Assembly: GCF_902806455.1 (NCBI RefSeq)
Contig: NZ_CADCWQ010000001.1
Span: 372,001 to 436,000, forward strand
Source: Virgibacillus doumboii
GTDB taxonomy: Bacteria; Bacillota; Bacilli; Bacillales; Amphibacillaceae
Direction of reading: 5' to 3'
Length of the DNA stretch: 64,000 nucleotides
Under the pieces are notes generated by a model. The model made no database searches, was not told the origin of the DNA, and saw nothing but the letters and a program-made list of their open reading frames with translations. The translations under genes were made by a program, and so were the position numbers. Shown here piece after piece: positions 11,497 to 19,217 of this stretch (position 1 is the stretch's first letter; each line of letters opens with the position of its first letter).

Positions 11497-12777
11497 ATGG
11501 CTGCATTAACAATTTCTCATCTGGAGACATTAACTTTAAAAGAAGTGTATGCTCTCGCACGTGAGTACAAAGTTTCCTATTACGCGAAACTGACAAAAAA
11601 AGAACTTATATTTGCGATTTTAAAGGCACAAGCCGAAAAAGACGGCTACTTATTTATGGACGGCATACTGGAAATCATCCCATCTGAAGGATTCGGTTTT
11701 CTACGACCAATTAATTACTCCCCAAGTGCAGAGGATATTTATATTTCTGCCTCACAAATCCGTCGTTTTGATTTACGAAACGGGGATAAAGTTTCCGGGA
11801 AAGTACGTCCCCCAAAAGAAAATGAACGCTACTACGGGTTGCTGCACGTTGATGCAGTAAATGGTGAGGATCCGGAAACGGCAAAAGAACGTGTGCATTT
11901 TCCTGCATTAACGGCTTTATATCCGGACAGACTCATGTCGCTGGAAAAAGAAACAAAAAACTTGTCAACGCGAATTATTGATATTATGACTCCTGTTGGC
12001 TTTGGTCAGCGCGGATTGATCGTTGCACCACCAAAAGCCGGTAAAACAGTTCTTTTGAAAGAAATCGCCAACAGTATTACGGCTAATCATCCGGAAGCTA
12101 AATTAATTATTTTACTCGTGGACGAGCGACCTGAGGAAGTAACCGACATCGAGCGCTCGGTAAGTGGAGATGTCGATGTTGTCAGCTCAACATTTGACGA
12201 AGTTCCGGAAAGCCATATCAAAGTATCGGAATTGGTGCTGGAGCGCGCAATGCGTCTGGTTGAGCACAAGCGTGATGTCATTGTCTTAATGGACAGCATT
12301 ACCCGGCTTGCCCGTGCATACAACCTTGTTATTCCGCCAAGCGGACGTACCCTTTCAGGTGGTATTGACCCGGCAGCATTCCACCGTCCGAAACGATTCT
12401 TCGGAGCGGCAAGAAATATTGAAGAGGGCGGAAGTTTCACGGTATTGGCAACCGCTTTGGTTGATACCGGTTCACGAATGGACGATGTTATTTATGAAGA
12501 ATTTAAAGGCACAGGCAATATGGAACTGCATCTCGACCGCAGTCTTGCTGAGCGCCGCATCTTCCCTTCAATCGACATATTGAAATCAGGCACCCGAAAA
12601 GAAGAACTGCTCATTTCAAAAAGCCATCTTGATAAAATCTGGGCAATCCGCAAAACGATGCAGGATTCCCATAACTTCCTTGATCGCTTCCTGAAGCGGC
12701 TCAGGGCATCGAAAAATAATGATGAATTCTTCCAGCAAATGGATGAGGAAATGAACCGTCGCGGTATCAAGAAATAG
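11497..12777 (+). CDS. rho: Transcription termination factor Rho
   Basis: The 426-residue hexameric RNA helicase has the N-terminal Rho_N helical domain, a cold-shock-like RNA-binding fold (GFGFLRP near 60), the Walker A loop APPKAGKTVL near residue 170 and Walker B in VIVLMDSITRLARA. It terminates untranslated and antisense transcripts. I start at ATG 11497, whose N-terminus (MAALTISHLETL) aligns with Bacillus Rho. The ATG seven codons upstream has no ribosome-binding site. The start is preceded only by a weak GGCGTGGTG, which may limit translation. rpmE follows from its own promoter. Confidence 0.96.
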   Translation: MAALTISHLETLTLKEVYALAREYKVSYYAKLTKKELIFAILKAQAEKDGYLFMDGILEIIPSEGFGFLRPINYSPSAEDIYISASQIRRFDLRNGDKVSGKVRPPKENERYYGLLHVDAVNGEDPETAKERVHFPALTALYPDRLMSLEKETKNLSTRIIDIMTPVGFGQRGLIVAPPKAGKTVLLKEIANSITANHPEAKLIILLVDERPEEVTDIERSVSGDVDVVSSTFDEVPESHIKVSELVLERAMRLVEHKRDVIVLMDSITRLARAYNLVIPPSGRTLSGGIDPAAFHRPKRFFGAARNIEEGGSFTVLATALVDTGSRMDDVIYEEFKGTGNMELHLDRSLAERRIFPSIDILKSGTRKEELLISKSHLDKIWAIRKTMQDSHNFLDRFLKRLRASKNNDEFFQQMDEEMNRRGIKK

Positions 12778-12794
12778 CCTGTTATGATTTACTA

Positions 12795-12823
12795 TTGCAA
12801 TGAATAGTTCAGACTGTTATAAT
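12795..12823 (+). promoter_or_regulatory. rpmE promoter
   Basis: TTGCAA (12795-12800), 17 bp and a perfect TATAAT (12818-12823) lie about 95 bp upstream of rpmE. This is a strong sigma-A promoter. Confidence 0.75.
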
Positions 12824-12916
12824 CTTTCTATGTGAGTTCAGTAAGGTATCGCACCTATGACGGCTCTTGCAATAACTCTGTCTCGCGAGATTCAGGGCAA
12901 AAAGGAGTGGAAAGAC

Positions 12917-13162
12917 ATGAAAAAAGATATTCATCCAGAATACAGAAAAGTTGTGTTTCTTGATACAAGCTCAGAATTCAAATTTTTGAGTGGATCAACA
13001 CAAGACTCAGAAGAAACAATTGAGTGGGAAGATGGCAACACATACCCATTGATCCGTGTTGAAATCAGCTCAGATTCACACCCGTTCTACACAGGTAAGC
13101 AAAAAGCTGACAAAGTCGGCGGACGTGTAGACCGATTCAAGAAGAAATATAATATGAAATAA
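12917..13162 (+). CDS. rpmE: 50S ribosomal protein L31, type B (zinc-independent)
   Basis: The 81-residue protein starts [20 protein letters not shown] and ends in the conserved [10 protein letters not shown]...RVDRFKKKY block, so it is L31 of the large subunit. It has none of the cysteines that bind zinc in type A L31. It is therefore the type B form, which in B. subtilis (YtiA) replaces the zinc form under zinc limitation. Here the type B gene sits at the normal rho-rpmE-tdk position. The start at ATG 12917 follows AAAGGAG. Whether a zinc-binding copy exists elsewhere cannot be seen. Confidence 0.95.
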   Translation: MKKDIHPEYRKVVFLDTSSEFKFLSGSTQDSEETIEWEDGNTYPLIRVEISSDSHPFYTGKQKADKVGGRVDRFKKKYNMK

Positions 13163-13181
13163 AAGGCTGAGGTGACTGGTC

Positions 13182-13276
13182 AGAAGCGGACGCATAAGCA
13201 AGGGGCCGGAAAACACCTGGTTTTTGGTGTTTGGAGTGCCCATTGCTTATGACGACAGCTTCTAGGAGCCGAAGCT
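13182..13276 (+). ncRNA. Structured 3' element of unknown function after rpmE
   Basis: About 95 bases after rpmE can fold into a long, interrupted hairpin. The outer stem is AGAAGC/GCTTCT (13182-13187, 13258-13263). The middle stem is CATAAGCAA/TTGCTTATG (13193-13201, 13243-13251) with GGGC/GCCC. The apical stem is AAACACC/GGTGTTT (13211-13217, 13226-13232). AGCTTC (13257-13262) can alternatively pair with GAAGCT (13271-13276), giving two exclusive folds. A canonical terminator follows separately, so this is either a regulatory RNA, a processing element or a dispersed palindromic repeat. Confidence 0.45.
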
Positions 13277-13302
13277 AGATTGAATAAACTGTACTAAATA
13301 TA

Positions 13303-13340
13303 AAACAGGCAAAATGTCTATATACTTTGCCTGTTTTTTT
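13303..13340 (+). terminator. Terminator between rpmE and tdk
   Basis: A perfect 11-bp stem (AAACAGGCAAA at 13303-13313 and TTTGCCTGTTT at 13326-13336) is followed by an uninterrupted T-run. Confidence 0.9.
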
Positions 13341-13464
13341 ACTTCCTTTATTACCGATTTAAAAAAGGAACATAGTATAAAATACCTATCAAAGTATGTC
13401 GAATAAAATGATAAAATAAAATAAATACATATCGAATATTCAATGTTGAAGGGAGATCCCGTAC

Positions 13465-14085
13465 ATGTACGTTATGAAACAAAGTGGTTGGGTGGAAGTT
13501 ATTTGCGGCAGTATGTTTTCCGGAAAGTCAGAAGAGTTGATCCGCCGGGTTCGCCGTGCGACATATGGAAATTTATCTGTACGTGTTTTTAAACCAGCAA
13601 TCGATGACCGTTACGCAGACGACTCAGTCGTATCGCATAACGGCACATCCACAATTGCCCGACCTGTAAAAAACTCCGATGAAATATTGGAATACATGGA
13701 AAGTGATATCGACGTTATCGGGATCGATGAAGTCCAATTTTTTGATGAAAATGTAGTTTCAGTAGCAGATGAATTAGCGAATAAAGGGATTCGCGTCATA
13801 ATCGCCGGGCTCGATACCGATTTTCGCGGCGAACCATTCGGACCAATGCCAAAACTTATGGCACTGGCAGAATCCGTTACTAAACTGAACGCAATTTGCC
13901 CTGTCTGCGGGTCCCCTGCAAGCCGCACACAGCGCCTGATTAACGACAGACCAGCATCATACGACGACCCGATAATCCTGGTTGGCGCATCCGAATCGTA
14001 CGAACCACGCTGCCGCCATCATCACGATGTACCAAATAAACCCAGTAACAGAGTAGTAAATACCCTATCAAAAATGTCAAAATAG
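13465..14085 (+). CDS. tdk: Thymidine kinase
   Basis: The 206-residue type II thymidine kinase phosphorylates thymidine (and deoxyuridine) for nucleotide salvage. The P-loop GSMFSGKS lies at residues 15-22, the Walker B-like [10 protein letters not shown] near 88 and the zinc site starts CPVCG with a second cluster CRHHH near the C-terminus. It starts at ATG 13465 after GAAGGGAGATC; an ATG at codon 4 is possible. The stop overlaps the first base of a terminator stem. tdk before prfA is standard in Bacillus, but here a NERD gene intervenes. Confidence 0.95.
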   Translation: MYVMKQSGWVEVICGSMFSGKSEELIRRVRRATYGNLSVRVFKPAIDDRYADDSVVSHNGTSTIARPVKNSDEILEYMESDIDVIGIDEVQFFDENVVSVADELANKGIRVIIAGLDTDFRGEPFGPMPKLMALAESVTKLNAICPVCGSPASRTQRLINDRPASYDDPIILVGASESYEPRCRHHHDVPNKPSNRVVNTLSKMSK

Positions 14086-14107
14086 AGTGCTGCGGCGCTC
14101 TTTTTTT
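14085..14107 (+). terminator. Terminator overlapping the tdk stop
   Basis: GAGTGC (14085-14090), a TGCG loop and GCGCTC (14095-14100) are followed by seven T residues. The first base of the stem is the last base of the tdk stop codon. Confidence 0.85.
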
Positions 14108-14285
14108 GGTTGGCTGTGCATACCCGACCACCTTTTATCTGAAAATATCAACCCTTTCTTTTAGATATGCATTAAGTAATACGACACAAATATTCTCTTT
14201 TTCTATTTTTCCAAATACATATTCCAATAAGCGAAACTATTTTATATAATAGATTTAAACTAACAGAAAGGATGTGGACTAGGCT

Positions 14286-15191
14286 GTGTTGTATAAACCG
14301 CGAACAAAGTCAACCGAGTTAAGGATCCTCGAATTATTAAACACCCGAATGAAGTTAACTGACAAGGATAGAGGCCACTACATAAGGTTGAAAAAAGGCT
14401 ACGAGGGAGAAGTTCAATTTGACAACCTGACAGAAAAGCTCCAATGTGAGTGCCTGATATTAAATGATTTGCTGCTTGAAGTAAACAGCACCACCTTCCA
14501 AATAGATTCCCTGATGATCTTCCAACGTCTAATCCGCTTTTATGAAGTGAAGAATCTTGAGGGTGATTACTATTGCGAATCGGATAAAATATATAGGAAA
14601 CCCAGAAAGGAAATTATTAATCCGCTTCACCAGTTGAGCAGAAGCGAATCCTTGCTGCGTCAGTTATTCTCCAGCCTTGGAACGAACCCGTCAATTGAAT
14701 CTTCTGTTGTTTTCATCAATCCGAAATTCACCTTATACCAAGCACCTCTCGACAAACCGATTATTTTCCCGACACAGATTGAACGACATATGAATCAACT
14801 GAATTCCCAAACCTCAAAACTAACGAATAAACATAAAAACCTTGCAGATCAATTAATTGCTTTGAATATAAAAGACTCCCCCTTTAAACAGCTGCCTCCT
14901 TACGATTATGATCAGCTTCGAAAGGGAATCACCTGTCCGAAATGCCATTCATTTTCTGTAACTGTTGATAGCAGAAAATGCGTTTGTCAGTATTGCGGAC
15001 ATGCCGAGTTAGTGGGGGATGCTGTTATGAGAAGTGTTGAGGAATTTAAAATTCTTTTTCCAGATGAAAAGATTACTACGAATGTTATTTATGATTGGTG
15101 TAGTGTGATTGCTTCCAAGGAAAGAATCAGATATATTCTTTTAAACAATTTCACCAGGGTGGGGAGTGGTCGATGGTCTTACTTTGAATAA
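14286..15191 (+). CDS. NERD-domain protein with C-terminal zinc ribbon
   Basis: The 301-residue protein has an N-terminal nuclease-related domain (NERD). Signatures are KKGYEGE near residue 38, FQIDSL near 75 and FYEVKNLEGDY near 90; the D...ExK pattern resembles restriction-endonuclease-like catalytic residues. A zinc ribbon follows near 218 (CPKCHSFSVT, then CQYCGH), and a winged-helix-like region may end it. No function is established for such bacterial proteins; DNA processing is inferred. It starts at GTG 14286 (TTG at the next codon also possible) and is alone between tdk and prfA, followed at 72 bp by a 52-bp repeat array. A divergent relative is at 54736-55764, also beside arrays. Confidence 0.8.
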   Translation: MLYKPRTKSTELRILELLNTRMKLTDKDRGHYIRLKKGYEGEVQFDNLTEKLQCECLILNDLLLEVNSTTFQIDSLMIFQRLIRFYEVKNLEGDYYCESDKIYRKPRKEIINPLHQLSRSESLLRQLFSSLGTNPSIESSVVFINPKFTLYQAPLDKPIIFPTQIERHMNQLNSQTSKLTNKHKNLADQLIALNIKDSPFKQLPPYDYDQLRKGITCPKCHSFSVTVDSRKCVCQYCGHAELVGDAVMRSVEEFKILFPDEKITTNVIYDWCSVIASKERIRYILLNNFTRVGSGRWSYFE

Positions 15192-15262
15192 ATCAATTTA
15201 TAAAGTCCTTATTTTACTAAAAGGGGGTTAATTTATACTTTTTAGTTTGCCTAGAATCCCAT

Positions 15263-15574
15263 CACGAGGATTTCTTGCTAAAATCGAACACCAATTCCTC
15301 GTTACAGCATTCCTCACGAGGATTTCTTGCTAAAATCGAACACCAATTCCTCGTTACAGCATTCCTCACGAGGATTTCTTGCCAGAATCGAACGCCAATT
15401 CCTTGTTACAGCGTCCCTTACGAGGATTTCTCGCCAGAATCGAACACCAATTCCTCGTTACAGCGTCCCTTACGAGGATTTCTCGCCAGAATCGAACACC
15501 AATTCCTCGTTACAGCGTCCCTCACGAGGATTTCTCGCCAGAATCGAACACTAATTCCTCGAGACAACGTTCCA
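15263..15574. repeat. Tandem array, six 52-bp units (CTCACGAGGATTT superfamily)
   Basis: Six head-to-tail units start at 15263, 15315, 15367, 15419, 15471 and 15523, each exactly 52 bp. Each begins CACGAGGATTTC and carries TCCTCGT about 33 bases later, complementary to ACGAGGA, so each unit can form a hairpin. The unit aligns along its whole length with the arrays at 46811-47122 (reverse complement) and 60805-61064. The array fills the space between the NERD gene and the prfA promoter and creates spurious open frames. Confidence 0.92.
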
Positions 15575-15700
15575 TCATGATTTTTAATGCCGTAAACATG
15601 CATGATTCGCTTAAAAAACCTAATAAGCAGAAGGAAATTCCCTTCCTTACCACACAGAAACATACTCGCCCGGCGCCTCCACCGTAATCTCATAATAATT

Positions 15701-15729
15701 TTGACCTCCCACAATGAGTATACTATAAT
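15701..15729 (+). promoter_or_regulatory. prfA promoter
   Basis: TTGACC (15701-15706), a 17-bp spacer and TATAAT (15724-15729) lie 30 bp upstream of prfA. This is a near-consensus sigma-A promoter. Confidence 0.8.
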
Positions 15730-15759
15730 TATACTGTTAATCAGAAAGAGGTGACCGTG

Positions 15760-16830
15760 ATGTTAGAGCGTTTGCAATCATTGGAAGACCGTTATAATAA
15801 ACTGAATGAACTGCTTAGTGATCCGGATGTTATCGGTGATACGAATAAATTGCGCGAGTATTCCAAGGAGCAGGCAGGACTTGAGGATGTCGTCCAGGCA
15901 TATGGTGAATATAAAGATGTAACAACACAATTAGATGATGCGAAAACAATGCTTGATGATAATCTTGATGAAGAAATGCACGAAATGGTAAAAATGGAAA
16001 TTGAAGAGCTGAAGGAAAACAAAGAAAATCTGGAAGAAAGATTGAAAGTTCTTCTTCTGCCGAAAGATCCGAACGACGATAAAAACGTTATTATGGAAAT
16101 TCGCGGAGCGGCTGGCGGTGATGAGGCTGCACTGTTTGCCGGTGATCTTTACCGGATGTATTCCAAATATGCCGAGACACAGGGATGGAAAACCGAAGTA
16201 ATCGAAGCAAGCTCAACTGGTGTCGGCGGGTATAAAGAAATTATTTTTATGATCAATGGTGATGCAGCCTATTCCAAATTTAAATACGAAAATGGTGCAC
16301 ACCGCGTGCAGCGTGTTCCAGAAACAGAATCTGGCGGCCGTATTCATACCTCGACTGCAACGGTTGCTGTGTTACCGGAGACCGAAGAAGTGGAAGTTGA
16401 AGTTCATGACAAAGATATTCGCGTGGACACATTTGCATCAAGTGGTCCCGGAGGTCAGAGCGTTAACACGACAATGTCCGCTGTTCGCCTGACTCACGAA
16501 CCGACTGGAATTGTGGTTTCCATCCAGGATGAAAAATCACAGATTAAAAATAAGGAAAAAGCGATGAAAGTTCTGCGTGCGCGTATTTATGATAAGTACC
16601 AGCAGGAAGCACAGGCGGAGTATGATGAGAACCGGAAATCCGCGGTTGGTACCGGTGACCGTTCCGAGCGAATCCGTACGTACAATTTTCCGCAGAACCG
16701 TGTGACGGATCATCGTATCGGCCTGACCATTCAAAAGCTTGACCAGATTCTTGAAGGAAAACTGGATGAGTTCATTGACGCACTTCTTCTTGAAGAACAA
16801 ACGAAAAAACTTGAAGAACTTGGAGACTAA
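15760..16830 (+). CDS. prfA: Peptide chain release factor 1
   Basis: The 356-residue RF1 releases finished chains at UAA and UAG. It has the long helical N-terminal domain, the GGQ catalytic tripeptide in [11 protein letters not shown] near residue 230, and an RF1-type codon-recognition region upstream. I start at ATG 15760 ([12 protein letters not shown], as in Bacillus), after AAGAGGTG; the GTG three codons upstream overlaps the Shine-Dalgarno. prmC, which methylates the GGQ glutamine, starts 2 bp after the stop. Confidence 0.97.
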   Translation: MLERLQSLEDRYNKLNELLSDPDVIGDTNKLREYSKEQAGLEDVVQAYGEYKDVTTQLDDAKTMLDDNLDEEMHEMVKMEIEELKENKENLEERLKVLLLPKDPNDDKNVIMEIRGAAGGDEAALFAGDLYRMYSKYAETQGWKTEVIEASSTGVGGYKEIIFMINGDAAYSKFKYENGAHRVQRVPETESGGRIHTSTATVAVLPETEEVEVEVHDKDIRVDTFASSGPGGQSVNTTMSAVRLTHEPTGIVVSIQDEKSQIKNKEKAMKVLRARIYDKYQQEAQAEYDENRKSAVGTGDRSERIRTYNFPQNRVTDHRIGLTIQKLDQILEGKLDEFIDALLLEEQTKKLEELGD

Positions 16831-16831
16831 A

Positions 16832-17689
16832 ATGGAAAAAGAATCCAAAATCTATGAAGTCCTGCGCTGGGCTTCTCTTTTTTTAGAAAAAAATAACCGC
16901 GAAACAAGGGTGGCCGAACTGCTGCTCCAGCATTATCTCGGCGTGTTCAAAACTGAATTTATTACAATGATGCGCGACCCGGTTCCGGAAAATATCCACA
17001 AGCAATTTCAGCGGGCAATTGAAAAACACGCTGAAACCGGGGTGCCTATCCAGCATATCATCGGACACGAAACATTTTACGGCAGGACATTCCATGTAAA
17101 TGAACATACACTTATTCCAAGGCCGGAAACCGAGGAGCTTGTCCAGCAGGTGATTGAAGCGGCACCAGACAAGCCGCTCACGATTATCGATATCGGAACA
17201 GGCAGCGGGATAATCGCTATAACCATTGCCCTGGAGCTTCCAAACGCCACCGTTTATGCAACTGATATTTCGGAGGAAGCACTGGCAATTGCTCAAAAAA
17301 ACGCCAAGAAACTGAATGCAGAAGTAACTTTCCTTCAAGGCGATTTTCTAAAGCCGTTCATCGATGAAGGAAAACTGGCCGACATCATCGTATCCAATCC
17401 ACCTTACATTGCACGGTCTGAAGCAGCGAGCCTGTCTGATACGGTAAAAAACTTCGATCCGGAACTCGCCCTTTTTGCCGAGGCGAATGGCCTGGCCGCC
17501 TACAAAAATATCATCACAGACCTCCCGCAGGCTATCACCGATGAAGCACAAGTTTTTTTCGAAATCGGCCATGACCAGGGAAAGGCAGTCAGCGGTATGC
17601 TCTACAGCAAATTCCCATCAGCCAGTATTGAAATCATCAAAGACATCAACAAAAAGAACCGAATTGTTAAAACATATATAAAAAACTAG
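16832..17689 (+). CDS. prmC: Release factor glutamine methyltransferase PrmC
   Basis: The 285-residue SAM-dependent methyltransferase N5-methylates the GGQ glutamine of release factors. A helical N-terminal domain is followed by the Rossmann core with IDIGTGSG near residue 115 and the family motif NPPY near 190. It is coupled to prfA: the Shine-Dalgarno (TTGGAGA) lies within the end of prfA and the ATG is two bases beyond its stop. Confidence 0.96.
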   Translation: MEKESKIYEVLRWASLFLEKNNRETRVAELLLQHYLGVFKTEFITMMRDPVPENIHKQFQRAIEKHAETGVPIQHIIGHETFYGRTFHVNEHTLIPRPETEELVQQVIEAAPDKPLTIIDIGTGSGIIAITIALELPNATVYATDISEEALAIAQKNAKKLNAEVTFLQGDFLKPFIDEGKLADIIVSNPPYIARSEAASLSDTVKNFDPELALFAEANGLAAYKNIITDLPQAITDEAQVFFEIGHDQGKAVSGMLYSKFPSASIEIIKDINKKNRIVKTYIKN

Positions 17690-17805
17690 ATGATTGTTAT
17701 TTTTGAATGATATGTGCTCTTTTTCATAGGCGTTATGCCAAAGTTGGCGCAGATGCTGGCTATTCCCTGTAAGTTTGTCGTTTTTCAAAAACAATTAAGC
17801 TAACT

Positions 17806-17834
17806 GCAAGCACCTCAAATTGCTGGTGAAAATA
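17806..17834 (+). promoter_or_regulatory. Possible sigma-F promoter of spoIIR
   Basis: GGTGAAAATA at 17825-17834 fits the sigma-F -10 pattern (GGnRAnAnTW) exactly. The -35 (GCAAG at 17806-17810, spacer 14) is only a partial match. spoIIR is the classic early forespore sigma-F gene, which supports the call. The rest of 17690-17927 shows no gene. Confidence 0.45.
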
Positions 17835-17868
17835 ATAGCCTGTCAAAAAATAATAGATTCCTAGTTTA

Positions 17869-17922
17869 AAAAAACTCCCCCCTGCCCATACTGTTTGTAA
17901 ATCAGTTGGAGAGGGGTTTTTT
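17869..17922 (+). promoter_or_regulatory. Terminator-like hairpin overlapping the spoIIR ribosome-binding site
   Basis: AAAAAACTCCCC on the left and GAGAGGGGTTTTTT on the right pair with some internal mismatches, with an ACTG/CAGT stem inside. The T-run ends six bases before the spoIIR ATG, and the purine-rich descending arm is the only Shine-Dalgarno candidate. It may be a terminator for prmC or a translational control element for spoIIR. Confidence 0.5.
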
Positions 17923-17927
17923 AAACG

Positions 17928-18551
17928 ATGAAGAAATTGGTAGTTTCAGCAATTATATTTTTAATTATTATATTCGCAATGCCAATTCAAGGTACAAGTG
18001 AGGAGAACAGCTCACAAACAGATATTAAAGTAATTCCTGACGAGGCAATCCGTTTACGCATTCTTGCAAACAGTAACCAGAAAGACGATCAGCAATTGAA
18101 GCGGATGGTTCGTGATGAGGTAAATGCAGTTATTTCCGATTGGGTGAAGGACATTACAGACATCAATAAAGCACGAAAAATGATTGATGCGCGCATACCG
18201 GAAATTAAGGAAATTGTTGGTGAAGTTCTGAAACGTGAGAATAAAGAACAAACCTTTGATGTAAAATATGGAACAAACATAACATTTCCAGCGAAACTGT
18301 ATGGATCATTTTTATATCCTGCAGGTGAGTATGAAGCAGTTCTGATTACACTTGGAGAAGGAAAAGGCGATAATTGGTGGTGTGTTCTGTTTCCTCCATT
18401 ATGCTTTTTGGACTTTGGCAATGGGGCAAGTGTTGCAGAAGCAAGCGCCGCCAGTGATAAGGAATTGAAAGAACAAAAGCAAGATCAGAAAAAGGAAAAA
18501 GAAGAGGCTGAGGTTAAATTTTTTCTTTTTGAATGGTTTGGCTGGTCATAG
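17928..18551 (+). CDS. spoIIR: Stage II sporulation protein R
   Basis: The 207-residue secreted signalling protein is made in the forespore under sigma-F and triggers SpoIIGA to process pro-sigma-E in the mother cell. It has an N-terminal signal segment (about 1-23), the conserved IRLRILANSN near residue 42 and GDNWWCVLFPPLCFLDF near 150. The charged C-terminus (KEQKQDQKKEKEE) varies in the family. A terminator-like hairpin lies between its probable sigma-F promoter and the ATG. Confidence 0.95.
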   Translation: MKKLVVSAIIFLIIIFAMPIQGTSEENSSQTDIKVIPDEAIRLRILANSNQKDDQQLKRMVRDEVNAVISDWVKDITDINKARKMIDARIPEIKEIVGEVLKRENKEQTFDVKYGTNITFPAKLYGSFLYPAGEYEAVLITLGEGKGDNWWCVLFPPLCFLDFGNGASVAEASAASDKELKEQKQDQKKEKEEAEVKFFLFEWFGWS

Positions 18552-18612
18552 TTTTTCTAGTTTCTGCATAGAATACTAGAAATGCCATCAAAAATCATAG
18601 AGGTGAAAAAAA

Positions 18613-19020
18613 ATGAAACTAATCGCAGCGAAAAATGCACCCGTAGAGAAGCTCAAAAACTTTTTGGAAAGTAACGAGAATGTGGATAAGAATCTGTTGT
18701 TGGAAAAAGGATACGTTGTGGAAATTAAGGATACCATTGAGGGATGTTTTGTAATGGATTTAGTTGATAATCACCAGGATAAATATTGGCTGAAGCAGCT
18801 ATACATTACTCCAGGCGCTGCCGCATCATTACCGGTTTTACTGGAAACTATTCTGGCTTTGGCAAAAGAAAAGCAGGCAAAACAGGTTTTTGTCCACAGT
18901 CATCAGCCAATGGTCGATGTTTTGCTTGAAGCATTACAGTTTCATCCACAAAAGAACGACTTGCTAGAGGATAAATACCCGGTTGATAAAGGCAGCTGGT
19001 GGACATATAACGTGTCATAA
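18613..19020 (+). CDS. Small GNAT-like N-acetyltransferase (YwlB position)
   Basis: This 135-residue protein looks like a degenerate GNAT acetyltransferase: a central beta strand (LKQLYITPGAAASLPVLLETILAL) resembles the acetyl-CoA loop and helix, and a late strand reads QVFVHSHQP. Its place between spoIIR and ywlC is that of ywlB in B. subtilis. Substrate unknown. RBS GAGGTGAAAAAAA precedes ATG 18613. The region after its stop holds DnaA boxes and lacks an obvious terminator. Confidence 0.6.
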   Translation: MKLIAAKNAPVEKLKNFLESNENVDKNLLLEKGYVVEIKDTIEGCFVMDLVDNHQDKYWLKQLYITPGAAASLPVLLETILALAKEKQAKQVFVHSHQPMVDVLLEALQFHPQKNDLLEDKYPVDKGSWWTYNVS

Positions 19021-19024
19021 GCAG

Positions 19025-19144
19025 TTATTAACACTTATTCACAAATGTCTGTGGATAACATGTTCAAAAACTGTGAATTCTATTTGAAAGTTATCAACAT
19101 GCCCCTGAAATAATAACAATTTATTGTGGATAGCCTGTGGAAAA
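19025..19144. promoter_or_regulatory. DnaA-box cluster upstream of ywlC
   Basis: Six DnaA-box-like 9-mers fall within 120 bp. TTATTCACA (19035-19043) and TGTGGATAA (19050-19058) match TTATNCACA perfectly. TTATTAACA (19025-19033), TTATCAACA (19091-19099), TGTGGATAG (19125-19133) and TGTGGAAAA (19136-19144) have one mismatch. The ywlB-ywlC gap is one of the known DnaA-binding clusters of B. subtilis, which titrate DnaA and limit initiation; the same role is inferred here. Confidence 0.75.
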
Positions 19145-19217
19145 CCATCTTCAGGCTTCTTTTTTTGCGAAAAAAAATCCCATCGACTAAAATAAACGAT
19201 AGAAAAGAGGTACAACG

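Noticed and set aside
15263..15574. CRISPR array
   Set aside because: Units are contiguous 52-bp copies without unique 30-40-bp spacers, and no cas genes are present. The same holds for the 20-21-bp arrays.
15275..15714. Overlapping ~75-100-codon frames between the first NERD gene and prfA
   Set aside because: They translate the 52-bp repeat units; frames shift every unit and the proteins are repeats of the DNA pattern.
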